DNA of 64,000 nucleotides from Oceanobacillus kimchii X50 (GCF_000340475.1 NZ_CM001792.1:1696659-1760658), one strand, 5' to 3'. Positions 21,125 to 30,432 are shown, counted from the stretch's first letter. Made by a program: numbers and translations. Notes: generated by a model not told the origin, from the letters alone.

Positions 21125-21145
21125 GTTAAGAAAGGAGAGGGTAAA

Positions 21146-22675
21146 ATGGATTATATTCAGGAATTAAAACAACGAATAGAAAAAATAGAACAAGGTGGAA
21201 AGCAAAAGTATCACGACAGTAACGCTGATAAGGGCAAATTATTTGCTCGAAAACGGATTGAACTTTTATTCGATCAAGATGTTATTGTAGAAGATGCGTT
21301 ATTTGCCAATCATTCAGCAGAAGATTTACCTGCTGATGGGGTTGTTACTGCAATCGGAAAGATTAACGGACAGACGGTATGTGTAATGGCGAATGATTCG
21401 ACTGTAAAAGCGGGTTCTTGGGGGAAACGAACGGTAGAAAAAATACTGCGAATTCAGGAAACCGCCGAAAAAATGGAAGTGCCGATCCTCTATTTAGTAG
21501 ATTCAGCTGGTGCAAGAATTACCGACCAAGTCGAAGTGTTTCCAGGTCGCAGAGGAGCGGGGCGCATTTTTTATAATCAAATAAAACTTTCTGGTAAGGT
21601 ACCACAAATTTGTTTATTGTTTGGTCCTTCTGCTGCAGGTGGAGCATATATTCCAGCCTTTTGTGATATTGTCGTAATGGTAGATGGCAATGCTTCTATG
21701 TATTTGGGGTCACCGCGAATGGCGGAAAAAGTAATTGGTGAAAGAGTTACACTGGAAGAAATGGGCGGAGCTAATATGCATTGTTCTGTTTCTGGGGTTG
21801 GAGATGTGCTAGTCGAATCTGAGGAAGAGGCTATCGCTTTCGCAAGAACTTATTTAGAGTATTTCCCTGCGAATTTCCGTCAAAAACCAGTGCCTAAAGA
21901 AGCGAAAGCGCCTAAGAAACTAGATAAAACTATTGATGAAATAATACCAACAAACCAGAATGCTGCATTTGATATGTATGAATTAATTAATCGAACGATT
22001 GATGAAAATAGCTTTTGTGAAATCAAGAAAAAGTTTGCACCAGAATTAATAACTGGTCTTGCTAGATTAAATGGAAAGAGTGTTGGTATTATTGCAAATC
22101 AGCCAAGGGTAAAAGGAGGAGTTCTTTTTACTGATTCAGCGGATAAAGCGGCGAAGTTCATTCAACTTTGTGATGCATTTGAAATACCACTGCTATTTTT
22201 AACAGATGTTCCAGGATTTATGATTGGAACAGGAGTAGAAAAGCAAGGGATTATTCGGCACGGTGCAAAAATGTTATTTGCGATGAGTGAAGTTACAGTT
22301 CCAAAAATATCGGTAATCGTGCGAAAAGCTTATGGAGCCGGACTTTATGCAATGTCGGGTCCAGCATTTGAACCCGATTGTTGCCTAGCTTTTCCTAACG
22401 CACAAATTGCGGTTATGGGGCCAGAAGCTGCAGTCAATGCTGTAGAAGCGAATAAAATTGCTAATTTACCTGAAGAAGAAAGAGCTGACTATATTAAACA
22501 GAAACAAGATGAATATAAGGAAAATATTGATGTATATCGACTTGCTTCTGAAATGGTAATTGACGATATTATCAATCCAAATGAACTGCGTAAGGAATTA
22601 ATTCAACGCTTCAGTATTTATGAGAATAAAAGAATGACATTCACAGAAAGAAAACATGGTGTTTATCCTGTTTAA
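21146..22675 (+). CDS. Acyl-CoA carboxylase carboxyltransferase subunit (YngE-like)
   Basis: A 509-residue fused alpha-beta type carboxyltransferase, transferring the carboxyl group from carboxybiotin to an acyl-CoA. Typical segments are LFARKRIELLFD, GPSAAGGAYIPAFCD, SPRMAEKVIGE, the second crotonase-fold half starting at SFCEIKKKFAPELITGLARLNG, and VRKAYGAGLYAMSGPAFEPD. Substrate (methylcrotonyl-, propionyl- or geranyl-CoA) cannot be read reliably from sequence. It is the last gene of the operon; a strong hairpin follows. No HMG-CoA lyase or acyl-CoA synthetase gene accompanies it here, unlike B. subtilis yng. Confidence 0.93.
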   Translation: MDYIQELKQRIEKIEQGGKQKYHDSNADKGKLFARKRIELLFDQDVIVEDALFANHSAEDLPADGVVTAIGKINGQTVCVMANDSTVKAGSWGKRTVEKILRIQETAEKMEVPILYLVDSAGARITDQVEVFPGRRGAGRIFYNQIKLSGKVPQICLLFGPSAAGGAYIPAFCDIVVMVDGNASMYLGSPRMAEKVIGERVTLEEMGGANMHCSVSGVGDVLVESEEEAIAFARTYLEYFPANFRQKPVPKEAKAPKKLDKTIDEIIPTNQNAAFDMYELINRTIDENSFCEIKKKFAPELITGLARLNGKSVGIIANQPRVKGGVLFTDSADKAAKFIQLCDAFEIPLLFLTDVPGFMIGTGVEKQGIIRHGAKMLFAMSEVTVPKISVIVRKAYGAGLYAMSGPAFEPDCCLAFPNAQIAVMGPEAAVNAVEANKIANLPEEERADYIKQKQDEYKENIDVYRLASEMVIDDIINPNELRKELIQRFSIYENKRMTFTERKHGVYPV

Positions 22676-22689
22676 TATTGTATATATTT

Positions 22690-22725
22690 ATCCCGAATGA
22701 AGTAAATTACATTCGGGTATTTTTG
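22690..22725 (+). terminator. Terminator of the acyl-CoA carboxylase operon
   Basis: Stem CCCGAATG / CATTCGGG with a ten-base loop and T-rich tail. Confidence 0.88.
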
Positions 22726-22935
22726 TGTTTTTTATATGAATTTTAATTCCATAACAAAATATTTTTTATGAAATACGAATGTTCGCTGTTCTACAACTAT
22801 TACTTGAATTAACTTTTAAGTTTACCATATTTTTATTATGTAAACTAATGTTATGCGATTTTTGGTGGCGAATGTTCTTATAATTACGTATAATAGGGGT
22901 AAAATGCGGGCAGGGAAAAGGAAGGGAAGACAGTC

Positions 22936-25900
22936 ATGGTCGTTCAACATCAGAATACGATTAATCAAAATCAGATTATTGCATTATATGAAAGAATGCG
23001 TGAATATAGTGATTTTATTCATGCGGATCGAATGATTGATGTATTAGAAAAATATCAAAACCAAGAGCTGATTATCGCATTAGTGGGACATTTTTCAGCA
23101 GGGAAATCATCGATGATTAATCATTTAATGGGGTTAGAATTACTTGCGAATAGTCCAATACCAACAAGTGCAAATATCGTTAAAATTACTTCCGGCCAAG
23201 GGGTTGCCAACGTCTATTTCCATAATGGCGATAAAAAAGTGTATACAGAACCATACGATTTACAAGAAATTAAGCAATATTCCACAGACAAACGACAAAT
23301 TAGTAGGATTGATATTAGTACGAGCACACCTATCTTACCAGAAGGAACAGCGATATTAGATACCCCAGGAATCGATGCTGCAGATGATTCAGATCGGATG
23401 CTTACAGAATCTGCATTACATTTAGCTGATTATATGCTTTATATAACAGATTATAATCATGTCCAATCAGAAGTTAATTTACAATTCTTACAAACAATGG
23501 AAGAGAAACAGCTTCCTTATGTTGTAATTGTTAATCAAATCGACAAGCATGACGATGAAGAATTAACGTTCGACGAATTCCAACAAAAAATCAAACAAAC
23601 ATTTGATCAATGGAATTTACATCCTTCGAAGGTTTTCTACACATCTCTTAAAGACCCACAAGCAAACTATAATCAATGGGATGAGCTATATGCATTTGTT
23701 TACCAGATGCTTACCAATAAAAAAGACTATCTTAATACATTCACTAGCATGATGCATATTTTAGAAGATCATAAGTCTTATGTACATAGTGACACCGATA
23801 AGAAGTTAGAATTATTTGCAGCGGATACCGAAAATTGGTCAGAAAAAGAGGAGAAATGGAATGAATTGTCAGATCGCCTACAACAACTTACACAACAAGG
23901 TGAAGATTTAAAAGAGTCATTTACAAGAGAACTTCAGCAAACTTTAAAAAATGCTTATCTAATGCCTGCTGAACTTCGAGAAAAAGCAAAAACGTATTTA
24001 GAATCGCAACAAACTGGCTTTAAAGTGGGTGGTATTTTCAAATCACAGAAAAAGACGGAAGAGGCAAAACAAGAACGGGAGCAACAATTTTTAGATGGGC
24101 TTAACGAATCCATACAAACAGCTTTAAAATGGAAAATACGTGATAAATGGTATGAAGAGATAAATAAACAACAGTTACCTAGTAGTCTTCGCGAACAAAT
24201 TCTTCCTTATATAGAATTACAATTAGATAAGCAGGACCTAGCTAAAGCTATCCGCAAAGGAGCAGAAGTAAACGGCGATTTTGTTTTGCTTTATACGAAT
24301 GATTTGGCAGAGCAGATAAAAGGCAAATTCAGACGTCAAATGAGAGTGATGCTTAATGAAGTGTCAAAACAATTACAACAACATAATGCTCAAGAAATTT
24401 CTAACATAGAAAAGGAGCTAAACCATTTAAATCAGTTAAAAGAAACAGTTGAAAATAAAGAAGTAATTATTCAAGAGAAAAGAGAGTATCTTCATCTTTT
24501 AGAAGTGACGCTGGTTGATCCTAAGCCTTCTAAAGAAACGTTGGAAGAAATGCAGAATCAAATTCATGTGCGTAAACCCAATGGCACGTATAACGAAGAG
24601 GACACTACTGAGCAAATGGCTGATACGAAATCAGAAATACAAAAGATTGATAATTATGTGGAACAGAATAGTGCTCAGCTTTCCCAAGTTAGTATACGAA
24701 CATTACAAAAGTCGATGATTGAAGCGAGTTCAATTTTGAATCTGTCAGGTTTTGAAAGTTATCAAAATAATCTAAATAAACGAGAGTATAGCTTAAAAAA
24801 CCGTTCTTATACGATTGCATTATTTGGTGCTTTTAGCGCCGGAAAATCATCATTTGCGAATGCGTTGATTGGTGAAGAAGTTTTACCTGTGTCGCCTAAT
24901 CCAACTACGGCAGCTGTAAATCGAATTCGTCCAGTACAAGAGCCTTATGAGCATGGTCAAGTAGTTGTATCAGTAAAAAGTGAGGCTGCGATGATTCAAG
25001 ACATACAGCGGATAACAAAAGCCTATCGTCCCCCAGAAGGTACACTAGAGGAACTTATTGAATGGGTAGACAAAAAAACAATTACAAAAGATGAAAATCT
25101 TCAGCGCATGTATCGTTCTTATTTAGCAGCGATCGAAAGTGGTTATCAGCAAATGAAAGATTATCTGGGTAGTGAGATGATTATAACTTTACAGGAGTTT
25201 TCTTTTTTTGTAACAGAAGAATCAAAAGCATGCTTTATAAAAGAAATGGACCTGTACTATGATTGTGGTATTACGCAACAAGGAATAACTTTAGTGGATA
25301 CTCCTGGAGCCGATTCCATAAATGCTCGCCATACAAATGTATCATTTGAATACATTAAGCACGCAGATGTAATCCTTTATGTAACGTATTATAATCATGC
25401 CTTATCGCGAGCAGACAAAGATTTTCTAATGCAATTAGGAAGAGTGAAGGATGTCTTTGAATTAGATAAGATGTTCTTCATTGTGAATGCTAGTGATTTA
25501 GCTGTAGATCAAACAGAACTTGCGATAGTGAATAACTATGTAGAAGAACAATTAATCCAATTAGGAATTCGCCATCCACGATTATATCCTGTTTCGAGCA
25601 AACGGTCATTACAAGAAAAAAGAGCGAAAGAACCGTTAAATGATGAAATGATGAAGTTGGAGGAGTCGTTTTATAGTTTTATTCATAATGATCTTACTTC
25701 TTTAACAAAACAGGCTGCTGTGAGAGATCTAGAAAGAGCGTACCATGCTTTAATAGAATACATTCGATCATTACAAATGGATGAATCTGGAAAAGAGCAA
25801 CGCAAAAAAGAAATAAATGATGCTAGAAATGAAATAATTCAATATGTTTCAACATTTAATGATGATTCGTATATTACTCGATTGAAGCAGAAATTAGAAA

Positions 25901-26571
25901 AACAAACATTTTATGTTGCCCAACGTTTCGGTATTCGTTTTCATGATTTATTTAAAGAAATTTACAACCCGACAACTATTACGGAATCTGGTTCAGCAGG
26001 CAGAGATCAACTTTATCGTCAATTTGATGAGTTAGCCGTCTACATTAATCAAGAATTAAAACAAGAATTGCAAGCAATCTCCCTACGCATGGAGCATCTA
26101 ATCCATGAATGTATGAAAGAGATTCATGAAGAAATTACTTCTTTTGCTTTCCATAGAGATAGTATTTTTGAATTATCCAGTGTAGAGTTACTGGAAATGA
26201 GTACACCCGAAAAATATCCATCGATTTTATTAGAAAAGAATGCAAGTTTGAAAAAAGTATTTTCTAACTATAAAGATACGAGAAGTTTTTTTGTTAAAAA
26301 TCAAAAAGAGACGATAAAAGATCAATTGTATGCTATAATTGAACCTTATGTAAAAGCATATATCGATGAAGGAAATACGATGTTATATAAAGACTACAAA
26401 GAGCAATGGACGTCAAAGTTTAGCCAATTGAAAAGTCAGTGGCAAGTTGAATTAGAGGAAATTGCAGATCAATATATTAATCGGTTGTTTGTTTCAGTTG
26501 ATATTGAGATGATCGTAGAACGTTCTAAGCAGCTGGAAAAGCTATTGCTCGAAATAAGAGGAAAGGATTGA
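22936..26571 (+). CDS. dynA: Bacterial double dynamin DynA (YpbR)
   Basis: A 1211-residue tandem fusion of two dynamin-like proteins, matching B. subtilis DynA (about 1190 residues). The first GTPase has G1 GHFSAGKSS (residues 51-59) and G3 LDTPGID; the second, starting near residue 620, has G1 GAFSAGKSS and G3 VDTPGAD. Each is followed by a long helical stalk with coiled-coil character. DynA tethers and fuses membranes in a nucleotide-independent way and protects the cell membrane against pore formers and phage lysis, from published work on the B. subtilis protein. ATG 22936 follows GGAAGGGAAG. The exonuclease gene starts six bases later, as in B. subtilis. Confidence 0.94.
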   Translation: MVVQHQNTINQNQIIALYERMREYSDFIHADRMIDVLEKYQNQELIIALVGHFSAGKSSMINHLMGLELLANSPIPTSANIVKITSGQGVANVYFHNGDKKVYTEPYDLQEIKQYSTDKRQISRIDISTSTPILPEGTAILDTPGIDAADDSDRMLTESALHLADYMLYITDYNHVQSEVNLQFLQTMEEKQLPYVVIVNQIDKHDDEELTFDEFQQKIKQTFDQWNLHPSKVFYTSLKDPQANYNQWDELYAFVYQMLTNKKDYLNTFTSMMHILEDHKSYVHSDTDKKLELFAADTENWSEKEEKWNELSDRLQQLTQQGEDLKESFTRELQQTLKNAYLMPAELREKAKTYLESQQTGFKVGGIFKSQKKTEEAKQEREQQFLDGLNESIQTALKWKIRDKWYEEINKQQLPSSLREQILPYIELQLDKQDLAKAIRKGAEVNGDFVLLYTNDLAEQIKGKFRRQMRVMLNEVSKQLQQHNAQEISNIEKELNHLNQLKETVENKEVIIQEKREYLHLLEVTLVDPKPSKETLEEMQNQIHVRKPNGTYNEEDTTEQMADTKSEIQKIDNYVEQNSAQLSQVSIRTLQKSMIEASSILNLSGFESYQNNLNKREYSLKNRSYTIALFGAFSAGKSSFANALIGEEVLPVSPNPTTAAVNRIRPVQEPYEHGQVVVSVKSEAAMIQDIQRITKAYRPPEGTLEELIEWVDKKTITKDENLQRMYRSYLAAIESGYQQMKDYLGSEMIITLQEFSFFVTEESKACFIKEMDLYYDCGITQQGITLVDTPGADSINARHTNVSFEYIKHADVILYVTYYNHALSRADKDFLMQLGRVKDVFELDKMFFIVNASDLAVDQTELAIVNNYVEEQLIQLGIRHPRLYPVSSKRSLQEKRAKEPLNDEMMKLEESFYSFIHNDLTSLTKQAAVRDLERAYHALIEYIRSLQMDESGKEQRKKEINDARNEIIQYVSTFNDDSYITRLKQKLEKQTFYVAQRFGIRFHDLFKEIYNPTTITESGSAGRDQLYRQFDELAVYINQELKQELQAISLRMEHLIHECMKEIHEEITSFAFHRDSIFELSSVELLEMSTPEKYPSILLEKNASLKKVFSNYKDTRSFFVKNQKETIKDQLYAIIEPYVKAYIDEGNTMLYKDYKEQWTSKFSQLKSQWQVELEEIADQYINRLFVSVDIEMIVERSKQLEKLLLEIRGKD

Positions 26572-26577
26572 TCTTAC

Positions 26578-27450
26578 ATGGCTACAAATAAAGTATTACT
26601 TGTAGATGGTATGGCATTATTGTTTAGAGGTTTTTTTGCAACGTCATTCCGTGGTAATTTTATGTATACATCGAAAGGAGTTCCTACTAATGGCGTGTAC
26701 CAGTTTTTACGCTATCTAATGGATTCCGTTCAGAAATTTGAACCTACGCATGTTATTTGTTGTTGGGATATGGGAAGCAAAACTTTCCGAACAGAGTTAT
26801 ATGCTGGTTATAAAGCAAATCGTGATGAACCACCAAAAGAGTTGATTCCGCAATTTGATTTAGTGAAAGAGGTAGTAGAAGCTTTCAATATGCCGAATGT
26901 AGGATTAGAAAATTTTGAAGCAGATGATTGTATTGGTACTTTAGCACATGCGTATAGTATGGAAAATGAAGTTACCGTACTAACTGGTGATCAAGATCTT
27001 TTGCAGTTAGTCAAAGAAAATATTCGAGTTGCTATTATGCGTAAGGGTCAAGGGAATTACGAGGTGTTCGACCAAGGTAATTTTTATGAGAAAAAAGGAT
27101 TATCGCCAAAGCAAATTATTGATTTAAAGGGATTAATGGGAGATTCATCGGACAATTATCCAGGAGTGAAAGGAATAGGCGAAAAAACTGCAATTAAACT
27201 ACTACAAGAATATGAAACCGTTGATGACTTGTTAAACAATATCGAAAACTTACCAAAAGGTGTACAAACTAAAATAAATGCCAATCTAGAAATGCTTCAT
27301 CTTTCCCGGTCATTGGCAGAGATTAAATGCGATGTTCCTATAAGTTGTTCGTTAGATACATCTAAATGGAATGTAGACCATGTGACTGCGACAAATAAAT
27401 TGAATGAGCTAGAATTTAAAAATATAGATCGCTGGTTTATTACTTCTTAA
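26578..27450 (+). CDS. ypcP: 5'-3' exonuclease, FEN-type (YpcP)
   Basis: A 290-residue stand-alone homologue of the 5'-3' exonuclease domain of DNA polymerase I. The metal-binding acidic residues are visible in LLVDGMALLFRGF, FEADDCIGTLA and LTGDQDLLQL; the helix-hairpin-helix segment is GVKGIGEKTAIKLL. Such enzymes remove RNA primers and flaps; in B. subtilis YpcP backs up PolA. It lies directly behind dynA in one transcript, an arrangement conserved in Bacillus with no known functional reason. Confidence 0.94.
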   Translation: MATNKVLLVDGMALLFRGFFATSFRGNFMYTSKGVPTNGVYQFLRYLMDSVQKFEPTHVICCWDMGSKTFRTELYAGYKANRDEPPKELIPQFDLVKEVVEAFNMPNVGLENFEADDCIGTLAHAYSMENEVTVLTGDQDLLQLVKENIRVAIMRKGQGNYEVFDQGNFYEKKGLSPKQIIDLKGLMGDSSDNYPGVKGIGEKTAIKLLQEYETVDDLLNNIENLPKGVQTKINANLEMLHLSRSLAEIKCDVPISCSLDTSKWNVDHVTATNKLNELEFKNIDRWFITS

Positions 27451-27469
27451 AAGAATAAAGATAGAAATA

Positions 27470-27512
27470 CTTAAAAAGACTGTGCTGTTCTCATAGCGCA
27501 GTCTTTTTTGTG
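27470..27512 (+). terminator. Terminator of dynA-ypcP
   Basis: Stem AAAAGACTGTGC / GCGCAGTCTTTT (one G-T pair) with ten-base loop and T run. Confidence 0.85.
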
Positions 27513-27731
27513 ATAGTCATAAGGGGGGTATCTTATATACGGTACAGGGGTATGCAGGATACCCTCTTTAACTTATGATCTCCTTGTGAAATATTGTAAA
27601 GAAACTGTACAATTGATATTCTTAATGACGATGGTTGATTTATGAGTTACATCACAATGAAAGTTTTGCTAAAAATAACAATACATGTCTATAATAAACT
27701 TATTGGATACAAGGAAAGAGGAGGAGCTACA

Positions 27732-28157
27732 TTGTACTTTCGTTCAAAAAAAGACAAATGGTTAACGATTATATTGTGGGTTATCGTATTACTAGGGGTT
27801 ATTGCTCCTCTGTTAAACCGTCAATGGTTTGCTTCTGGGTTGATGATTATAATTGGACTTTTTTTACTGTGGTTTTGGTTTCGTACAGGCTATCGAATTG
27901 ACAATGATAAAATACTTATTTATTATGGTCCCGTTAAGCAAACTGTAAAAATCAAAGATATAGAAATTATTTTTAAGACAAAATTTCCGTTGACTTCTCC
28001 AGCACTTTCATTTGATCGAATGCAAATTAAGAGTGGAAAGTATGATATCGTTACAATCTCACCTGAAGAGAAAGAATCATTTTTACAGCAATTAATGGAT
28101 ATTAATCCTGACATATCTATTGATAAACGCTTATTAGAAAGTACGGATAGAAAGTAG
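27732..28157 (+). CDS. PH-domain-like membrane protein (DUF1200 type)
   Basis: A 141-residue protein with two transmembrane helices (about residues 10-30 and 34-54) followed by a bacterial pleckstrin-homology-like domain starting at TGYRIDNDKILIYYGPVKQTVKIKDI. The start is TTG 27732, preceded by AAAGAGGAGGAG; the longer frame from 27642 lacks a ribosome site and would put a stretch with no family resemblance in front. The domain type is recognised by pattern and is common in Bacillus (YyaB, YdbT-like). Function unknown. It is followed ten bases later by the cysteine synthase gene, probably in one transcript. Confidence 0.75.
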   Translation: MYFRSKKDKWLTIILWVIVLLGVIAPLLNRQWFASGLMIIIGLFLLWFWFRTGYRIDNDKILIYYGPVKQTVKIKDIEIIFKTKFPLTSPALSFDRMQIKSGKYDIVTISPEEKESFLQQLMDINPDISIDKRLLESTDRK

Positions 28158-28166
28158 GGATGTCTC

Positions 28167-29090
28167 ATGCGTGTAGTCAATGATATAACTGAATTAATTG
28201 GTCAAACACCAATAGTAAAATTAAGTTGTCTTCAGCCAGAAAATGCAGCTGATATATATGTAAAGCTAGAAATGTTTAATCCGAGTGGTAGCGTAAAAGA
28301 CCGAGCTGCATCCCATATGATACATGTAGCAGAACAAGAAGGGTTAATAAAGCAAGGAGCAACCATTATAGAACCTACAAGTGGAAATACAGGGATCGGG
28401 TTAGCGATGGCTGCATCTGCTAAAGGATATAAAGCGATTATGATTATGCCGGATAATAGTACGATGGAACGTCGTAATATATTAAAGGCTTATGGAGCAG
28501 AAGTCGTACTTACACCAAGCGAAGAAAAAATGCCAGGATCGATCCGTAAAGCTCTAGAACTTCAGGAATCCATTCCAAACAGTTTTATTCCACAACAATT
28601 TGAGAATATAGCTAACCCGGATGTTCATCGTATTAGTACAGCTTTAGAAATCTTAGAACAGATGGATAACCAATTAGATGCATTTGTATGTACTGCTGGA
28701 ACTGGTGGTACAGTAACAGGCACAGGAGAAACACTAAAGGAAAAGTTACCTCATCTACATGTTGCGGTAGTGGAGCCAGAAGGATCGCCGGTTTTATCGG
28801 GGGGAAAGCCAGGACCGCATAAACTCGTTGGAACAAGTCCAGGATTTGTACCCGACATTTTAAATACGGATGTATATGATGAAATAATTCAAATTAAAGA
28901 TGAACAAGCTGTTACTTTATTAAAAGACCTTGCTCATAAAGAAGGAATCTTTCTAGGCCCATCTGGAGCAGCTGCTGTATATGCGGCAATGGAAGTAGCA
29001 AAGAAAATTGGCCCAAATAAAAAACTTGTTTGTATTGCACCAGATACAGGGGAACGTTATCTATCAATGGATATATTCGATGAAGAATAA
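28167..29090 (+). CDS. cysK: Cysteine synthase A (O-acetylserine sulfhydrylase)
   Basis: A 307-residue PLP enzyme joining O-acetylserine and sulfide to cysteine. PLP lysine is Lys44 in NPSGSVKDRAA; the substrate loop is EPTSGNTGIGLA; the phosphate cradle is TAGTGGTVTG; the C-terminal serine pocket is LGPSGAAA. Nothing in the sequence separates cysteine synthase from close relatives (YtkP, MccA-type cystathionine synthases); the ending GERYLSMDIF is typical of CysK. No S-box or T-box leader is visible upstream. Confidence 0.88.
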   Translation: MRVVNDITELIGQTPIVKLSCLQPENAADIYVKLEMFNPSGSVKDRAASHMIHVAEQEGLIKQGATIIEPTSGNTGIGLAMAASAKGYKAIMIMPDNSTMERRNILKAYGAEVVLTPSEEKMPGSIRKALELQESIPNSFIPQQFENIANPDVHRISTALEILEQMDNQLDAFVCTAGTGGTVTGTGETLKEKLPHLHVAVVEPEGSPVLSGGKPGPHKLVGTSPGFVPDILNTDVYDEIIQIKDEQAVTLLKDLAHKEGIFLGPSGAAAVYAAMEVAKKIGPNKKLVCIAPDTGERYLSMDIFDEE

Positions 29091-29101
29091 TACCTTTTAA
29101 T

Positions 29102-29152
29102 TAATAGTGGAAAAGTTCATCAGTGAATGATGAACTTTTCCACTATTTTTTT
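29102..29152 (+). terminator. Terminator after cysK
   Basis: Long stem AATAGTGGAAAAGTTCATCA / TGATGAACTTTTCCACTATT with a short loop and a run of T. One of the strongest hairpins in the window. Confidence 0.95.
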
Positions 29153-29429
29153 TTAGAGTTATAGTAACAGAGAATGAAGATCTGTGTTATCAGATGATTA
29201 TTCCTCTGTCATAAAGCCCAAAAACAGCTTCTAAATTCCATTGGAATGTACAATAGACGTGCTAAAATCCAAAACACTTTTGAAAATTTACGAAGGTCTA
29301 TAAAAGAAAGGCTAAAGGGTTAATCAAAATTACTTATTAGGCTAAGTTACTAGTGTTAGAATTGACTATTCCGGGTAAGAACTATATGAAACACACCAGT
29401 GTTAAAAACAAAATAGAGGAGAAAAAGAT
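29153..29429. other. Gene-poor intergenic stretch before the DUF2254 remnant
   Basis: With the preceding terminator, about 340 bases without a gene. Stops interrupt all frames and I see no RNA fold beyond the cysK terminator. The only regulatory candidate is the sigma-B-like promoter noted separately near 29353-29378. Confidence 0.6.
29353..29378 (+). promoter_or_regulatory. Candidate general-stress (sigma-B-type) promoter
   Basis: GTGTTA, 14 bases, GGGTAA. The sigma-B consensus is GTTTAA-N12-15-GGGTA(T/A); the -10 fits well and the -35 has four of six bases. It precedes a gene pair whose second member belongs to a general-stress family. Confidence 0.35.
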
Positions 29430-29756
29430 ATGTTTGTAAAATTATTACCACCTTCAATCCGTAAGTATTTGCAAATGTCTAAACCGGAAAGGCAATATGA
29501 ACTTCGTTTAACATTATGGCGGACACCATTACTTTATATACTTGCAACATTCTTATTTGTAGCAATTACCTTGTATCTTGATGTTGGGATAGGGTTAGCG
29601 CAATACGTGCCTGTTTTTTTTAAGGCGGAATTTGAAACCACTCGTTTACTTATTAGTTCGCTAATTGGCGGAATTTTAACATTAAGTGCTTTTACATTGA
29701 ACTCTTTACTTGTTGTTCTTACTACATTTAGTGGACAGTTCTCATTAAGATTATAG
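29430..29756 (+). pseudogene. Truncated DUF2254 membrane protein (N-terminal remnant)
   Basis: A 108-residue ORF holding only the N-terminal part of the DUF2254 family, which normally has over 400 residues. Two membrane segments (about 30-50 and 75-97) and the family run TLSAFTLNSLLVVLTTFSGQFSLRL are recognisable; full-length members continue past QFSPRL with further membrane spans and a soluble domain. Here the frame stops right after it and none of the missing part follows: 37 bases later another gene begins. Start ATG has AGAGGAGAAAAAG upstream. Either a remnant left by deletion or a short derived protein; deletion is likelier. Confidence 0.6.
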
Positions 29757-29798
29757 GAATATTAATTATATATACGAGGTTGCAAAGGAGATATGTTA

Positions 29799-30224
29799 AT
29801 GTGTCAAGAAAATTTAAAACTACAAATCGAGCAAATATTAGATAGTAGTTCTGTAGGAACGATGGCAACGGTAAAGAAGCAAATGCCTCATTCAAGGTAT
29901 ATGACTTTTTCGCATGAAAATTTAACGCTTTATACCCCAACAAATAAGGAGACCGATAAAGCAGAAGACATTGAAATCAATCCATATACCCATATTATTT
30001 TGGGTTATGAGGGCGAAGGGGTTGGTGACAAATATGTAGAATATGAAGGAAAGGTTTCGTTTAATGAGTCGCAAGAATTAAAAAATCAACTTTGGAATGA
30101 TCGAATGAAGATTTATTTTGACGGTCCAAATGACCCAAATCTTACTATTTTAGAAATAAAACCATTGCATATTCGCTTAATGAATAAAAAGGGAGAAAGT
30201 CCACAAGAATTGAATTTTAATTAA
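29799..30224 (+). CDS. Pyridoxamine 5'-phosphate oxidase-like general stress protein (YdaG type)
   Basis: A 141-residue split-barrel flavin-binding-fold protein of the general stress protein 26 (YdaG/YzzA) family. The pattern VGTMATVKKQMPHSRYMTF followed by LTLYTPTNKETDKAEDIEINPYTHIILGY is characteristic. Members are induced by sigma-B in B. subtilis; a matching promoter candidate lies upstream of the preceding remnant. ATG 29799 has AAAGGAG at eight bases, better than the ATG at 29793. Its stop codon touches the left arm of a palindromic repeat. Activity unknown. Confidence 0.8.
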   Translation: MCQENLKLQIEQILDSSSVGTMATVKKQMPHSRYMTFSHENLTLYTPTNKETDKAEDIEINPYTHIILGYEGEGVGDKYVEYEGKVSFNESQELKNQLWNDRMKIYFDGPNDPNLTILEIKPLHIRLMNKKGESPQELNFN

Positions 30225-30373
30225 CCAAAAGAGGATGAGACAAAAGTATTTAATCAATAGAGAAATCCGAATGAATGGGTATTGAAAATCCGCTTCAGAA
30301 ATATACTGCGCTTATTTTAGCTATCATTCGTCTTTTGACCAAATATTTTCGTTATGTCTCATCCTCTTTTGGT
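30224..30373. repeat. Palindromic element with perfect 19-base terminal inverted repeats
   Basis: Both ends carry ACCAAAAGAGGATGAGACA in inverted orientation (30224-30242 and 30355-30373), a perfect 19-base match, enclosing 112 bases without a coding frame. The inner part contains AGAAATATACTGCGCTTAT, which resembles AGAAATATACTCCGTTTAT in the element at 35.1 kb. It sits between a plus-strand gene and a convergent minus-strand gene and could act as a two-way terminator. It looks like one copy of a dispersed Bacillaceae intergenic repeat. Confidence 0.7.
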
Positions 30374-30432
30374 GTGTCAATATAGTCAGATTAAGTCATT
30401 TTATTTCATAATTTTTACTACTTAAATAGTAG

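Noticed and set aside
22853..23035. 60-codon ORF overlapping the dynA start
   Set aside because: It reads the dynA start in another frame and has no independent signal.
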